Made by a program: the position numbers and the translations under genes | Notes under the pieces: generated by a model | What the model was told of the DNA's origin: nothing | What the model saw: only the letters and a program-made list of their open reading frames with translations | The model's database searches: none | DNA from: Novosphingobium sp. | GTDB lineage: Bacteria; Pseudomonadota; Alphaproteobacteria; Sphingomonadales; Sphingomonadaceae | NCBI GenBank assembly: GCA_024236235.1 | Contig: JACKKV010000003.1 | Location: forward strand, 240,351 to 304,350 | Length of the DNA: 64,000 bases | Direction of reading: 5' to 3' | Shown here: one piece after another, positions 8,308-16,979 of the stretch | Layout: every line of letters starts with the position of its first letter | Numbering within the stretch: the stretch's first letter is position 1

Positions 8308-9417
8308 ATGGCCACCGCCTCGATCATAAGCAATCACGGAACCGTGACGCTGCCCGAACCCCTGCCGCTGGATGGCGGGCAGCGGCTGGAAGGCGTGGAA
8401 ATCGCCTATGAAGCCTATGGCACGCTGAACCCCGCCCGCGACAATGCGATCTTCGTCGCTCATGCCACCACCGGTGACCAGCATGTGGCGAGCCCCCACC
8501 CCATCACCGGCAAGCCGGGCTGGTGGGACCGCATGGTGGGGCCGGGCAAGCCGATCGACACGACCCGTTTCTACGTCCTCTCCGCCAATGTGCTGGGCGG
8601 CTGCATGGGATCGACCGGCCCCGGCAGCCTGGCCGCCGATGGCAGGCCCTATGCCATGCGCTTTCCGGTCATCACCATTCGCGACATGGTGCGCGCGCAT
8701 GTGGCGCTGCTGAAAGAGCTGGGGATCGAACGGCTGCACGCCATCGTCGGCGGATCCATGGGCGGGATGCAGGCGCTCAGCCTCGCGGCCAACTGGCCCG
8801 ACATGGCCGATCGCGTTCTCGCCATCGCCAGCACCGCAACCATGGCGGCGCAGAATATCGCGTTCCAGGAAGTGGGGCGCCAGGCGATCATGGCCGATCC
8901 GGACTGGCAGGAAGGCAATTATTACGGCACCGGCAAGGCGCCCGATGCCGGGCTGTCCGTGGCCCGCATGGCCGCGCATATCACCTATCTGTCGGAAGAG
9001 AGCCTGACCGGCAAATTCGGCCGTCGGCTGCAGGATCGCGATGCCAAAAGCTTCGGTTTCGATGCGGATTTCCAGGTGGAAAGCTATCTGCGCCACCAGG
9101 GGTTGAGCTTTACCGGGCGGTTCGACGCCAATTCCTATCTCTATATCACCCGGGCGATGAGCTATTTCGACCTCGAGGAAGAACAGGGTGGCCGGCTGGC
9201 GGAAGCCTTCGCCCGCACGCATGCCAAATTCTGCGTCATCAGCTTCGACACGGACTGGCTTTATCCTACGCCCCAGTCCCGCAAGCTGGTGCATGCGCTC
9301 AACGCCGCCGGCGCACCGGTCAGCTTTGTCGAACTGGCCGCGCCCTTCGGCCATGACAGCTTCCTGCTGGACGTGCCCGCGCTTGACCGGGTGGTGAAGG
9401 GGTTCCTCGAACAGTGA
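8308..9417 (+). CDS. metX: Homoserine O-acetyltransferase (or O-succinyltransferase) MetX
   Basis: A 369-residue alpha/beta hydrolase-fold acyltransferase. The nucleophile elbow is GGSMGGMQAL (about residue 150), preceded by NVLGGCMGSTGPGS, a MetX signature; the acid lies in SFDTDWLYP and the catalytic His in APFGHDSFLLD near the C-terminus. It activates homoserine for methionine synthesis. Acetyl versus succinyl specificity cannot be settled by eye. The 108-bp divergent gap to hisC contains two copies of CGATTGACAGC (8215 and 8267) that hold TTGACA boxes. The stop overlaps metW. Confidence 0.94.
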   Translation: MATASIISNHGTVTLPEPLPLDGGQRLEGVEIAYEAYGTLNPARDNAIFVAHATTGDQHVASPHPITGKPGWWDRMVGPGKPIDTTRFYVLSANVLGGCMGSTGPGSLAADGRPYAMRFPVITIRDMVRAHVALLKELGIERLHAIVGGSMGGMQALSLAANWPDMADRVLAIASTATMAAQNIAFQEVGRQAIMADPDWQEGNYYGTGKAPDAGLSVARMAAHITYLSEESLTGKFGRRLQDRDAKSFGFDADFQVESYLRHQGLSFTGRFDANSYLYITRAMSYFDLEEEQGGRLAEAFARTHAKFCVISFDTDWLYPTPQSRKLVHALNAAGAPVSFVELAAPFGHDSFLLDVPALDRVVKGFLEQ

Positions 9418-10001
9418 GCCTGCGCCCCGATCTTGCCCTCATCGCCAGCCATGTGCAGCCCGGCACGCGCGTGCTTGATGTCGGCTGCGGCGATGGCATG
9501 CTGCTGGCCGCGCTGCGCGACGAACGCGGTGTCGATGCGCGCGGCATGGAAATCGACGCGGAAAAGGTCGAACAATGCGTCAGCCGGGGGCTTTCGGTCA
9601 TCCAGGGCGACGCCAACACCGATCTTGCCTTCTATCCCGACGATTCATTCGATTACGCAATCCTGAGCCAAACGCTGCAAACCACCCAGCGCCCCGATCA
9701 GATGCTGGACGAACTGCTGCGCGTGGGGCGGCAGGCCTTCGTCAGCTTTCCCAATTTCGCGCATTGGCGGGTGCGGCTGTACCTGCTGGCCAAGGGACGC
9801 ATGCCGGTGACGCGCAACCTGCCGCAGACATGGTATGACACGCCCAACATCCATCACCTGACCATCGCCGATTTCCGCGATCTGCTGGACGTGCGGGGCG
9901 TGAAGGTGAAACGTTGCTGGTTCCTGTCGCGCGGCAAGCTGATTTCACCGCTGAATGCGAACTGGCGCGCGCATAATGCGGTGTTCCAGGTTACCCGCTA
10001 A
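9414..10001 (+). CDS. metW: Methionine biosynthesis protein MetW
   Basis: A 195-residue SAM-methyltransferase-fold protein with motif I VLDVGCGDGMLL (about residues 20-31), the MetW hallmark DYAILSQTLQTT, and SFPNFAHWRVRLYLL. MetW is known to work with MetX in homoserine acylation. It starts at GTG 9414, overlapping the metX stop, so the pair is translationally coupled. Its 3' end overlaps the convergent mobA by 11 bases. Confidence 0.93.
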   Translation: MSLRPDLALIASHVQPGTRVLDVGCGDGMLLAALRDERGVDARGMEIDAEKVEQCVSRGLSVIQGDANTDLAFYPDDSFDYAILSQTLQTTQRPDQMLDELLRVGRQAFVSFPNFAHWRVRLYLLAKGRMPVTRNLPQTWYDTPNIHHLTIADFRDLLDVRGVKVKRCWFLSRGKLISPLNANWRAHNAVFQVTR

Positions 10002-10524
10002 GCGGGCGCCGCCGCGCGGCGGCAAGATCGGCGGGCGTGTTGATATTGGCTGGCCCGGCAGGCAGCATCACCGCCCGGGCCCCGATCCGTTCCGCAAAGG
10101 CCAGCATGGAATGGCGGCCCGCGCCTTCCAGGATCGCCTCGATCGCGCCGGTCGCCGACACCGGCCACAGCCCGATCACCGGCTGGCCCGCGCAATAGGC
10201 GGGCGCAGGGTTCAGCAGGACCGGCAGATCATCGGGCAGACCCGGTGAATCCACCCCGCAGCTCAGCACCGCCGCAAAACCCGCATCACGCGCGTGATGG
10301 AGGGCGGCAGCAATGCCGCCCAGCGGCCCCATGCCCGGGCGCGGCCAGTCAGGAAGGCAGGGTGCGGGGCCTGCTTCGCGCCCGGCGATCACCACCTGTT
10401 CGCACCAGCCGGACAGGCGATCGACCGCCAGCGCGATCAGGCTGTGCCCGTCGAGCTGGGCCAGCGCCTTGTCACTGCCAAAGCGCGTGGACGCCCCACC
10501 CGCCAGAACCAGCCCCAGAATCAC
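9991..10524 (-). CDS. mobA: Molybdenum cofactor guanylyltransferase MobA
   Basis: A 177-residue nucleotidyltransferase with the N-terminal signature LVLAGGASTRFGSDKAL (residues 5-21) and a metal-binding acidic patch in LSCGVDSPGLP. The start is GTG 10524. MobA attaches GMP to molybdopterin to make the guanine dinucleotide cofactor used by DMSO-reductase-family enzymes. The xanthine-dehydrogenase-family hydroxylases elsewhere in this window normally use the cytosine form (MocA), so this gene need not serve them; short NTP-transferase homologues are hard to separate. Confidence 0.85.
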   Translation of the reverse strand: MILGLVLAGGASTRFGSDKALAQLDGHSLIALAVDRLSGWCEQVVIAGREAGPAPCLPDWPRPGMGPLGGIAAALHHARDAGFAAVLSCGVDSPGLPDDLPVLLNPAPAYCAGQPVIGLWPVSATGAIEAILEGAGRHSMLAFAERIGARAVMLPAGPANINTPADLAAARRRPLSG

Positions 10525-10591
10525 GCGGCTTGCCTGCGCGATGCGATACGAAGTTTGCTGCGGTTCATCATCGTGCCGCTATAGGAAGGGA

Positions 10592-10999
10592 ATGGACCTT
10601 CACACAATGCGCATCACGCGCGCCCTGTCGCCTGCCCGCCTCCCGCTGGCGCTTGCCATTCTGGCGGCCCTGCTCGCGCCAGCGCCTGCGGCGGCGGGCG
10701 ATGCCGCTGCCGCGCTCAATCCGCGCCATGCCACGCTGCTGCGCTGTTCGGCGGCCTTCGCGCTGGCCGCACAACGCCAGAGCGCCGGGAATGTGGGGGC
10801 GCTGGGCTGGCCCCGGCTGGCCGAACGCGGGCGGGAGTATTTCGTGCGGGCGGGCGCCGAACTGATCGACAATGCCGGGATCGGGCGTGACCGGCTGAGC
10901 GCGCTGATGCACGATCAGGCCCGCGCACTGGACGCGCCCGGCGCATTGGAAGCGGCGATGCCCGATTGCCTGGCCTCGCTTGACGCATCGGGGGTTTGA
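10592..10999 (+). CDS. Predicted exported protein of unknown function
   Basis: About 135 residues, with AGGAAGGG just before the ATG at 10592; a second ATG at 10607 (MRITRALSP) would give a cleaner signal peptide. The hydrophobic stretch LPLALAILAALLAPAPAAAG predicts secretion, with cleavage near AAAG. Two cysteines (LLRCSAA and MPDCLAS) could form a disulfide in the periplasm. No known domain is recognised. Confidence 0.65.
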   Translation: MDLHTMRITRALSPARLPLALAILAALLAPAPAAAGDAAAALNPRHATLLRCSAAFALAAQRQSAGNVGALGWPRLAERGREYFVRAGAELIDNAGIGRDRLSALMHDQARALDAPGALEAAMPDCLASLDASGV

Positions 11000-11071
11000 G
11001 CCGGTTTTGCACTGAATATTTGCGCGGTCCCCGGTGGACGCGAAATGCCGCTTGGGGCATGAAGCCCCTGC

Positions 11072-11743
11072 ATGTGGCACCTCTTCCAGTTTCCCCTCTG
11101 CCCGTTCAGCCGCAAGGTCCGGCTGTTGCTGAGCGAAAAGGGCGTCCCCTTTGAACTTGAGCGCGAAAACCCGTGGGAAGGGCGCGACGAATTCTATGCG
11201 CTGAACCCCGCCGGGCGTACGCCCGTGCTGCACGATCCCGAACGCAAGACCACGCTGGTCGACAGCCGGGCGATCTGCGAATATTTCGAGGAGACGGTCG
11301 ACAAGAACCCGATGATCAACGGAACAGTGGCCGGGCGGGCTGAAATCCGCCGGCTGATCGCCCTGTTCGACGAGAATTTCTACGCCGATGTCACTGGCCC
11401 GTTGCTGCATGAACGGATGAAGAAGCGGCTGGTCTATCGCAGCCCGCCCGATTCAGGAATGCTGCGTCAGGCGATGAAGGCGGCGCATGATCATCTCGAC
11501 TATCTCGACTATCTGATCGACAACCGCCCATGGCTGGCCGGCCCGCAGATGAGCCTGGCCGATCTGGCCGCCGCTGCGCAGATTTCGGTGGCGGATTATC
11601 TGGGCGGGATCGACTGGAACGGGCATGAACAGGCCAAGGGCTGGTACGCCCTGTTCAAGAGCAGGCCGAGCTTCCGGCCACTGCTTGCCGAACGGATGGA
11701 CGTGATCCAGCCGCCCGGCCATTATTCGGACCCCAACGCCTGA
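11072..11743 (+). CDS. Glutathione S-transferase family protein
   Basis: A 223-residue GST. The thioredoxin-like N-domain opens with FQFPLCPFSRKVRLLL, whose CPFS marks a Cys/Ser-type active site, and includes the cis-Pro region NPAGRTPVL and the glutathione-binding VDSRAICEYFEE. The helical C-domain contains WLAGPQMSLADLAAAAQISVADYLGGIDW, with the usual N-capping box. The substrate is unknown. It lies just ahead of msrB in the same direction. Confidence 0.9.
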   Translation: MWHLFQFPLCPFSRKVRLLLSEKGVPFELERENPWEGRDEFYALNPAGRTPVLHDPERKTTLVDSRAICEYFEETVDKNPMINGTVAGRAEIRRLIALFDENFYADVTGPLLHERMKKRLVYRSPPDSGMLRQAMKAAHDHLDYLDYLIDNRPWLAGPQMSLADLAAAAQISVADYLGGIDWNGHEQAKGWYALFKSRPSFRPLLAERMDVIQPPGHYSDPNA

Positions 11744-11803
11744 CCTGCACCGGCTTGAATGGCGGGCGGTCAGGCCGTATCTCTTGGCGCCAAGGAGAAT
11801 GCC

Positions 11804-12211
11804 ATGGCTGACAAACTCGATCTTTCCGATACCGAATGGCGCCAGCGGCTGAGCGCCGAACAATATTACATCCTGCGCGAAGCGGGCACTGAACGGGCCT
11901 TCACCGGCATTTACGAGAAGAACAAGGCCAGCGGCGAATATCACTGCGCCGGCTGCGGGCAGTTGCTGTTCCGTTCGGACAGCAAATATGACAGCGGTTC
12001 GGGCTGGCCCAGCTTTTATCAGCCGGTGGCCGATGATGTGGTCGAAGAACGCCGCGATGCCTCGCATGGCATGGTTCGCACCGAAGTGCGCTGCGCGCGT
12101 TGCGAAGGCCATCTTGGCCATGTCTTTCCGGACGGGCCAGAGCCCACGGGCCTGCGTTACTGCCTGAACAGCGGCGCGCTCAGCTTCGCGCCTGACGAAG
12201 CAGGCGAATAG
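11804..12211 (+). CDS. msrB: Peptide-methionine (R)-S-oxide reductase MsrB
   Basis: A 135-residue MsrB. Zinc-binding CxxC pairs are present (CAGC and CARC), as is the fold signature SGSGWPSFYQPV; the catalytic Cys lies in LRYCLNSGALSF. The start at 11804 is chosen for AAGGAG seven bases upstream. It repairs the R epimer of methionine sulfoxide. The S-specific partner msrA is encoded at 24422-24958 rather than fused here. Confidence 0.95.
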   Translation: MADKLDLSDTEWRQRLSAEQYYILREAGTERAFTGIYEKNKASGEYHCAGCGQLLFRSDSKYDSGSGWPSFYQPVADDVVEERRDASHGMVRTEVRCARCEGHLGHVFPDGPEPTGLRYCLNSGALSFAPDEAGE

Positions 12212-12330
12212 GCCAGCCAGCCGTTGGCCACGCCCCGCCGCATTCGCCGTTAACGCCCGGTTACAATTCGCTTATGCATGCGACCGGATCGATGCGGGTG
12301 ATCCCGCGCCAGGAAAGGTAACAGCGCCAG

Positions 12331-14445
12331 ATGGCCAGACGGCGGGGGCTTCCGAACAGCAGGCAGACCGGACAGGAACAACCACAGCCGCGCCGCTGGC
12401 GCTGGCTGCGGCGGCTGTTCGCCTGGGGCGCGGCGCTGGCTCTGCTCGGCGTGCTCATTCTGGGCATAACGGTCGCCATGGCGGCCCGGTCCCTGCCCGG
12501 CTACACCGCGCTGATGAAAAGCGAGGCGGGGCAGACCATCGTGGTGCGCGCCAATGACGGGACGGAGATTGTCACGCTTGGCCCGAGCCCCGGCGAATGG
12601 CTGCCAGCCGATGAAATTCCGCAGGTGATGAAGGATGCGATGGTCTCCGTCGAGGACCGCCGCTTCTATTCGCATTTCGGCATTGATCCGATTGGCCTCG
12701 GCCGCGCGCTGTGGGTGGCCGCGACCGGGGACCGGAGGATCGCCGCCACTTCCACCATTACCCAGCAGCTGGCGCGCAACATCTTTCTCAACAACAGCCG
12801 CACATTCGACCGCAAGGCGCGCGAAGCGGTGCTGGCGTTGGCGCTGGAAACGAAATTTTCCAAGGACCAGATCCTCGAACTCTATCTCAACAAGGTCTAT
12901 TTTGGCGGCGGCGCATACGGAATTGACGCGGCCAGCCGCAAGTTCTTCAGCCATTCGGCCCGCAAGATGAGCGTGGCGGAAGCCGCGATCATCGCCGGCA
13001 TGGTCAAGGCTCCGTCACGCTATTCCCCCACCGCCGATGTCCAGGCTGCGGTGAAGCGCGCCAATGTCGTGCTGGCGCTGATGAAGCAATATGGCGCGAT
13101 CGGGGCGGCTGAAGCGGATGCGGTCGATGTATCGGCGGTGAAGCTGAAAGAGGAAAAGGGCCAGAATTCGATCCGTTATTTTACGGACTGGGTGCTGCCC
13201 CAGCTCGACCTGATCCTGCCTGACACGCAGGAGCCGCTGGAGGTGTGGACCACGCTCGACCTTGGCATGCAGCGCGCCGCCACCGCCGCCATTCAGGCCA
13301 ATGCGCCCAAGGGCGCGCAGGGCGCGCTGGTCAGCATCGATCGCGACGGCGCGGTGCTGGCGATGGTTGGCGGGACTGACTACGTCAGTTCCAATTACAA
13401 CCGCGCCACCAATTCGGTGCGCCAGCCGGGATCGGCCTGGAAGCTGTTTGTCTATCTGGCCGCGCTGGAGGCAGGATATATCCCCGACGATCCGGTGGTG
13501 GATGAACCGGTCACGATTCAGGGCTGGAGCCCGCGCAATTCGGGCGGCAGCTATGCGGGGCCGATCGATGTGCGCACCGCCTTCGCCTATTCCAAGAACA
13601 CCGTCGCCGCCCAGCTTGGCAATGATGTGGGGTTCAGCGCAGTGGCGGGCATGGCGCGCCGCTTTGGCATCACCACGCCGATTTCGACCTTTCCGGCGAT
13701 GGTGCTGGGCAGCTCCGAAGTGCGGGTGATTGACATGGTGCGCGCCTTTGGCGCCGTATCCGCGCGCGGCAAGGCGATCGATCCCTATGGCGTAACCAAG
13801 GTGACGACCGCCGATGGCGAACTGCTTTACGCGCATGAGGAAACCCGGCCGCAGCAACTGGTTCCCGATTATGTCGCGGCGGGCATCACCGACCTGCTGC
13901 AAACCGCGGTCAATGTCGGCACCGGCAAGGCTGCCCAGATCGGGCGGCCGGTTGCGGGCAAGACCGGGACCACCAGTTCCAACAAGGATGGTTGGTTTCT
14001 GGGTTTTTCCAGCGGAATCACGACCGGCGTGTGGATGGGGCGGGACGATGCGCGCCCGGTTCCGGGCCTGCAAGGCGGGGCGGCCCCCGCCCGCGCTTTC
14101 GCCGCCTATATGCGCTATGCCGTGGCCAAGCGGCCGGTCGAACAATTCGACACTGATCTCAAGCTCCCCGAATGGCAGCTCGAACCCGATGATGAATATC
14201 TCTACAGCGATCCCGACCAGTATTACTATGTCGACGAACGCGGCAATCTGATTGACCCCAGCCGCCCGCGCGGGCGCGACGATCCCTATTTCGCACCGCA
14301 GGGCGGGGATGGGCCTCCACCTGCCGCCAGCGACGAGTTCCTTGACCGGGCGACCGGCGCAGCGCCGGGTGGCGGGGCGACGGGCAGCAATCGCAGCAAT
14401 CTGCCGCCGCCGATCGGCAATGCCGCGCAGCAGCCCGGCCCCTGA
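12331..14445 (+). CDS. Class A penicillin-binding protein (PBP1A family)
   Basis: A 704-residue bifunctional peptidoglycan synthase. A basic cytoplasmic tail is followed by one membrane helix (about residues 36-57). The GT51 glycosyltransferase domain shows VSVEDRRFYSHFGID with the catalytic Glu, STITQQLARNIFL and ELYLNKVYFGGGAYGI. The transpeptidase domain has the serine motif PGSAWKLF, the SKN motif in YSKNTVAAQ, and KTGTTSSNKDGWF. The C-terminus is a proline/glycine-rich extension. AGGAAAGG precedes the start. Convergent with degP, with a strong hairpin between. Confidence 0.93.
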   Translation: MARRRGLPNSRQTGQEQPQPRRWRWLRRLFAWGAALALLGVLILGITVAMAARSLPGYTALMKSEAGQTIVVRANDGTEIVTLGPSPGEWLPADEIPQVMKDAMVSVEDRRFYSHFGIDPIGLGRALWVAATGDRRIAATSTITQQLARNIFLNNSRTFDRKAREAVLALALETKFSKDQILELYLNKVYFGGGAYGIDAASRKFFSHSARKMSVAEAAIIAGMVKAPSRYSPTADVQAAVKRANVVLALMKQYGAIGAAEADAVDVSAVKLKEEKGQNSIRYFTDWVLPQLDLILPDTQEPLEVWTTLDLGMQRAATAAIQANAPKGAQGALVSIDRDGAVLAMVGGTDYVSSNYNRATNSVRQPGSAWKLFVYLAALEAGYIPDDPVVDEPVTIQGWSPRNSGGSYAGPIDVRTAFAYSKNTVAAQLGNDVGFSAVAGMARRFGITTPISTFPAMVLGSSEVRVIDMVRAFGAVSARGKAIDPYGVTKVTTADGELLYAHEETRPQQLVPDYVAAGITDLLQTAVNVGTGKAAQIGRPVAGKTGTTSSNKDGWFLGFSSGITTGVWMGRDDARPVPGLQGGAAPARAFAAYMRYAVAKRPVEQFDTDLKLPEWQLEPDDEYLYSDPDQYYYVDERGNLIDPSRPRGRDDPYFAPQGGDGPPPAASDEFLDRATGAAPGGGATGSNRSNLPPPIGNAAQQPGP

Positions 14446-14480
14446 CAAGAGGCAGGTTCAGGCAGATAGGGTGAGGGGTA

Positions 14481-14507
14481 GACCGGGCTGAAATGCTCAG
14501 CCCGGTC
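14481..14507. terminator. Hairpin between convergent genes
   Basis: A perfect 11-bp inverted repeat (GACCGGGCTGA at 14481-14491, TCAGCCCGGTC at 14497-14507) around a five-base loop. It lies between the stops of the PBP1A and DegP genes and could terminate both transcripts. No clear U-run follows on either side, so this is an inference from position and stem strength. Confidence 0.7.
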
Positions 14508-14515
14508 GGTTCCTG

Positions 14516-16024
14516 TCAGCGCAGGCGAACCGGCACATAAGTGGCGGTGCGGCCACGGCGCTGAATCCGCAGCAGGATCGCTTCGCGCCCTGAACTCTGC
14601 ACATTGCGCACAGCGCCTTCCAGATCCGACACATCGCCCAGCCCCTTGTAATTGGCCGAAAGAATGATGTCGCCGCGCTGCAATCCCTTGGCCGCAGCGT
14701 CCGCGCTGGGATCGACCGCCAGGATCACCAGACCCTTGGTATCGTCCGAAACGCCCAGCTGCCGGGTGATCTGGGGATTGAGCGCCGTTACCTGCAGTCC
14801 GAGCGCCTTTTCAATGAGGCCTTCACTGCTGACGCCCTTCCCGCTCATCGGATCCTGCGCTTCATCGGAATCGAACATCTGGCGCTGGGCGAGTTCTTCC
14901 TCGGTCGGGCGGCTGCCAACCGTTGCAGTGACGGTGCGTCGTGCCGCGTCACGCATCAGTTCGATCGCCACCTTTTCGCCCGGCTTGATATTGGCCACCA
15001 GATAGGAAAGCGTCTGGTCCGGCGTCACATCCTGGCCATTGACCTTCAGCACGACGTCGCCCGCCTGCAACCCGGCCTTGTCCGCCGCGCCGCCCGGTTC
15101 CACCGCCTGCACGAATTCGCCGCGATTATGCGGAATGCCGAGCGAATCGGCCAGATCCTCGTTCAGCGGCTGAATGCGGATGCCCAGATATCCGCGTTCG
15201 ATCGACTGGCCTTTCATCAGCTTCTGCACGATCGGTTCGGCGGTTTCGGCGGGAATGGCAAAGCCGATCCCCACGCTGCCGCCGGTGGGAGAGAGAATCG
15301 CGTTGTTGATGCCGATCACATTGCCCTTCATGTCAAACATCGGCCCGCCCGAATTGCCGCGGTTGATGCTGGCATCGGTCTGGAGATAGCGGTCATAAGC
15401 GCCGCCCTGGCCAGTGTTGCGATAGACTGCCGAAACGATCCCGGCGGTGACCGTGCCGCCGAGCCCGAACGGGTTGCCGATGGCGACCACCCAGTCACCG
15501 ACCCTCGCCTGGCGCGAATCCCCGAACTGGACGAAGGGGAAAGGCTTGGTGCGGCTGATCTTAAGCACCGCAAGGTCGGAAGCGGCGTCGCGCCCGATCA
15601 GCTCGGCAGGATATTCGGTGCCATCGGGCATGGTCACCGTGATCGATTCCACCTCGCCCTGCCCTTCGGCGGTGATGACGTGGTTATTCGTCACCACATA
15701 GCCATCAGCAGAGATGATGAAGCCTGAACCCAGCGACTGCGCCTCGCGCGTTTGCGGGGTTTCCATGCCGAACAGCTGGGCCAGCGGATGTTCGGGCACG
15801 CGCAGGCGCTGACGGGTGGAAATATTCACCACCGCCGGCTGCAATTGTTCGGTCAGGTCGGCAAAACTGCCGGGCGCCCCGGCGACCGGGGCCATCGTCT
15901 GCATCTGGCGGGCATCATTCTGCGCCACCTGGGCGCCGGCGGGAACGCCGGTCACCAGCGAAATCGCCGCGCCTCCGATCAGAAGGGCACTTGTCACTCC
16001 ATAGGCATATCGCACGGGCTTCAC
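14516..16024 (-). CDS. Periplasmic Do-like serine protease DegP/HtrA
   Basis: A 502-residue trypsin-like protease with a signal peptide (residues 1-31). The triad is visible: His in VVTNNHVI, Asp in AASDLAVLK, Ser in NRGNSGGPMFD. Two PDZ domains follow (around GYLGIRIQPLNEDLADSLGI and the C-terminal GLVILAVDPSADAAAKGL). It degrades or refolds damaged envelope proteins. It lies downstream of hflK and hflC on the same strand, with a gap of about 100 bases, forming an HflKC-DegP quality-control cluster. Confidence 0.94.
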   Translation of the reverse strand: MKPVRYAYGVTSALLIGGAAISLVTGVPAGAQVAQNDARQMQTMAPVAGAPGSFADLTEQLQPAVVNISTRQRLRVPEHPLAQLFGMETPQTREAQSLGSGFIISADGYVVTNNHVITAEGQGEVESITVTMPDGTEYPAELIGRDAASDLAVLKISRTKPFPFVQFGDSRQARVGDWVVAIGNPFGLGGTVTAGIVSAVYRNTGQGGAYDRYLQTDASINRGNSGGPMFDMKGNVIGINNAILSPTGGSVGIGFAIPAETAEPIVQKLMKGQSIERGYLGIRIQPLNEDLADSLGIPHNRGEFVQAVEPGGAADKAGLQAGDVVLKVNGQDVTPDQTLSYLVANIKPGEKVAIELMRDAARRTVTATVGSRPTEEELAQRQMFDSDEAQDPMSGKGVSSEGLIEKALGLQVTALNPQITRQLGVSDDTKGLVILAVDPSADAAAKGLQRGDIILSANYKGLGDVSDLEGAVRNVQSSGREAILLRIQRRGRTATYVPVRLR

Positions 16025-16127
16025 GTCCTCTCATTCCTTTCGGTTACGGCGCAGACCGCCGGAAGAATCCTGGCGTATTCAGGCTTTCTGTCCTGAACGC
16101 ACATTGAATGAACCCGGCAACCCCGAT

Positions 16128-16979
16128 CTAGCGACGCCCCCGGAACTGGCGCAGATATTCATTGTCGGGCGAAAGGATGACCGAAGTTTCCCCTTCTCCG
16201 GCCTCGAAGGTGCGCCGGTAACTCTCCATCGCGCGATAGAAATCGTAGAATTCGGGATCCCGGCCAAACGCGGCGGCATAAGTGCGTGACGCTTCCGCCT
16301 CGGCCTCGGCCCGGATGATCTGCGCATCCTTGTTGCCTTCGGCGCGAATCGTCTCTGCCTCGCGCTTGCGATCCGTGGTCATGCGCGCATAGGCGGCGTC
16401 CAGCGGCGCGCCTTCTGGCAAATCGGTGCGCTTGATCCGCACGTCAATGATCTGCGCGCCATATTGCCGCGCCTGGCGATCCAGATTGGTGCGGATATTC
16501 GTCATGGCAGAGCCACGTTCGGCGGTCAGCATCGAGGCAAAGGTCCGCCGCCCCAGTTCCTGGCGCAGCACCGAGACCAGAATGGGTTCGAGCTGCAGGC
16601 GGACGTTGTCCGTGGTGCCGGCCTGCTGAACCATGCGCACCGGATCGATGATGCGGAAGCGCGCAAATGCATCCACCTGCAGGCGCTGCTGATCGCTGGA
16701 CAGCACTTGCTGGCGTTCCATGTCGAGATCAAGGACGCGCTTGTCGATCCGTTCCACCCGTTCAAGGAAGGGAATGCGCAGCACCATGCCCGCCCCGGTC
16801 TGTCCATAGGCAACCTTGGTCCGGAACCGGTTGATGACCCGCACCGGTTCACCCGTGCGCACGATCACCGCCTGCTGGGTTTCGGGCACCACCACCACGC
16901 TGGACATCAGCACCACCGCCAGCGCAATCACGGCGAGAATGGACGGCTTATGATTTTCCCAGAACTGCTGCATGGTCAC
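16128..16979 (-). CDS. hflC: Protease modulator HflC
   Basis: A 283-residue SPFH/band-7 protein with one N-terminal membrane helix (ILAVIALAVVLMSSVVVV, residues 14-31) then the band-7 domain (TQQAVIVRTGEPVRVI, DAFARFRIIDPVRMVQ) and a charged coiled-coil region (TDRKREAETIRAEGNKDAQIIRAEA split by short gaps). With HflK it forms the ring that surrounds and restrains the FtsH protease. Four-base overlap with hflK. Confidence 0.94.
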   Translation of the reverse strand: MTMQQFWENHKPSILAVIALAVVLMSSVVVVPETQQAVIVRTGEPVRVINRFRTKVAYGQTGAGMVLRIPFLERVERIDKRVLDLDMERQQVLSSDQQRLQVDAFARFRIIDPVRMVQQAGTTDNVRLQLEPILVSVLRQELGRRTFASMLTAERGSAMTNIRTNLDRQARQYGAQIIDVRIKRTDLPEGAPLDAAYARMTTDRKREAETIRAEGNKDAQIIRAEAEAEASRTYAAAFGRDPEFYDFYRAMESYRRTFEAGEGETSVILSPDNEYLRQFRGRR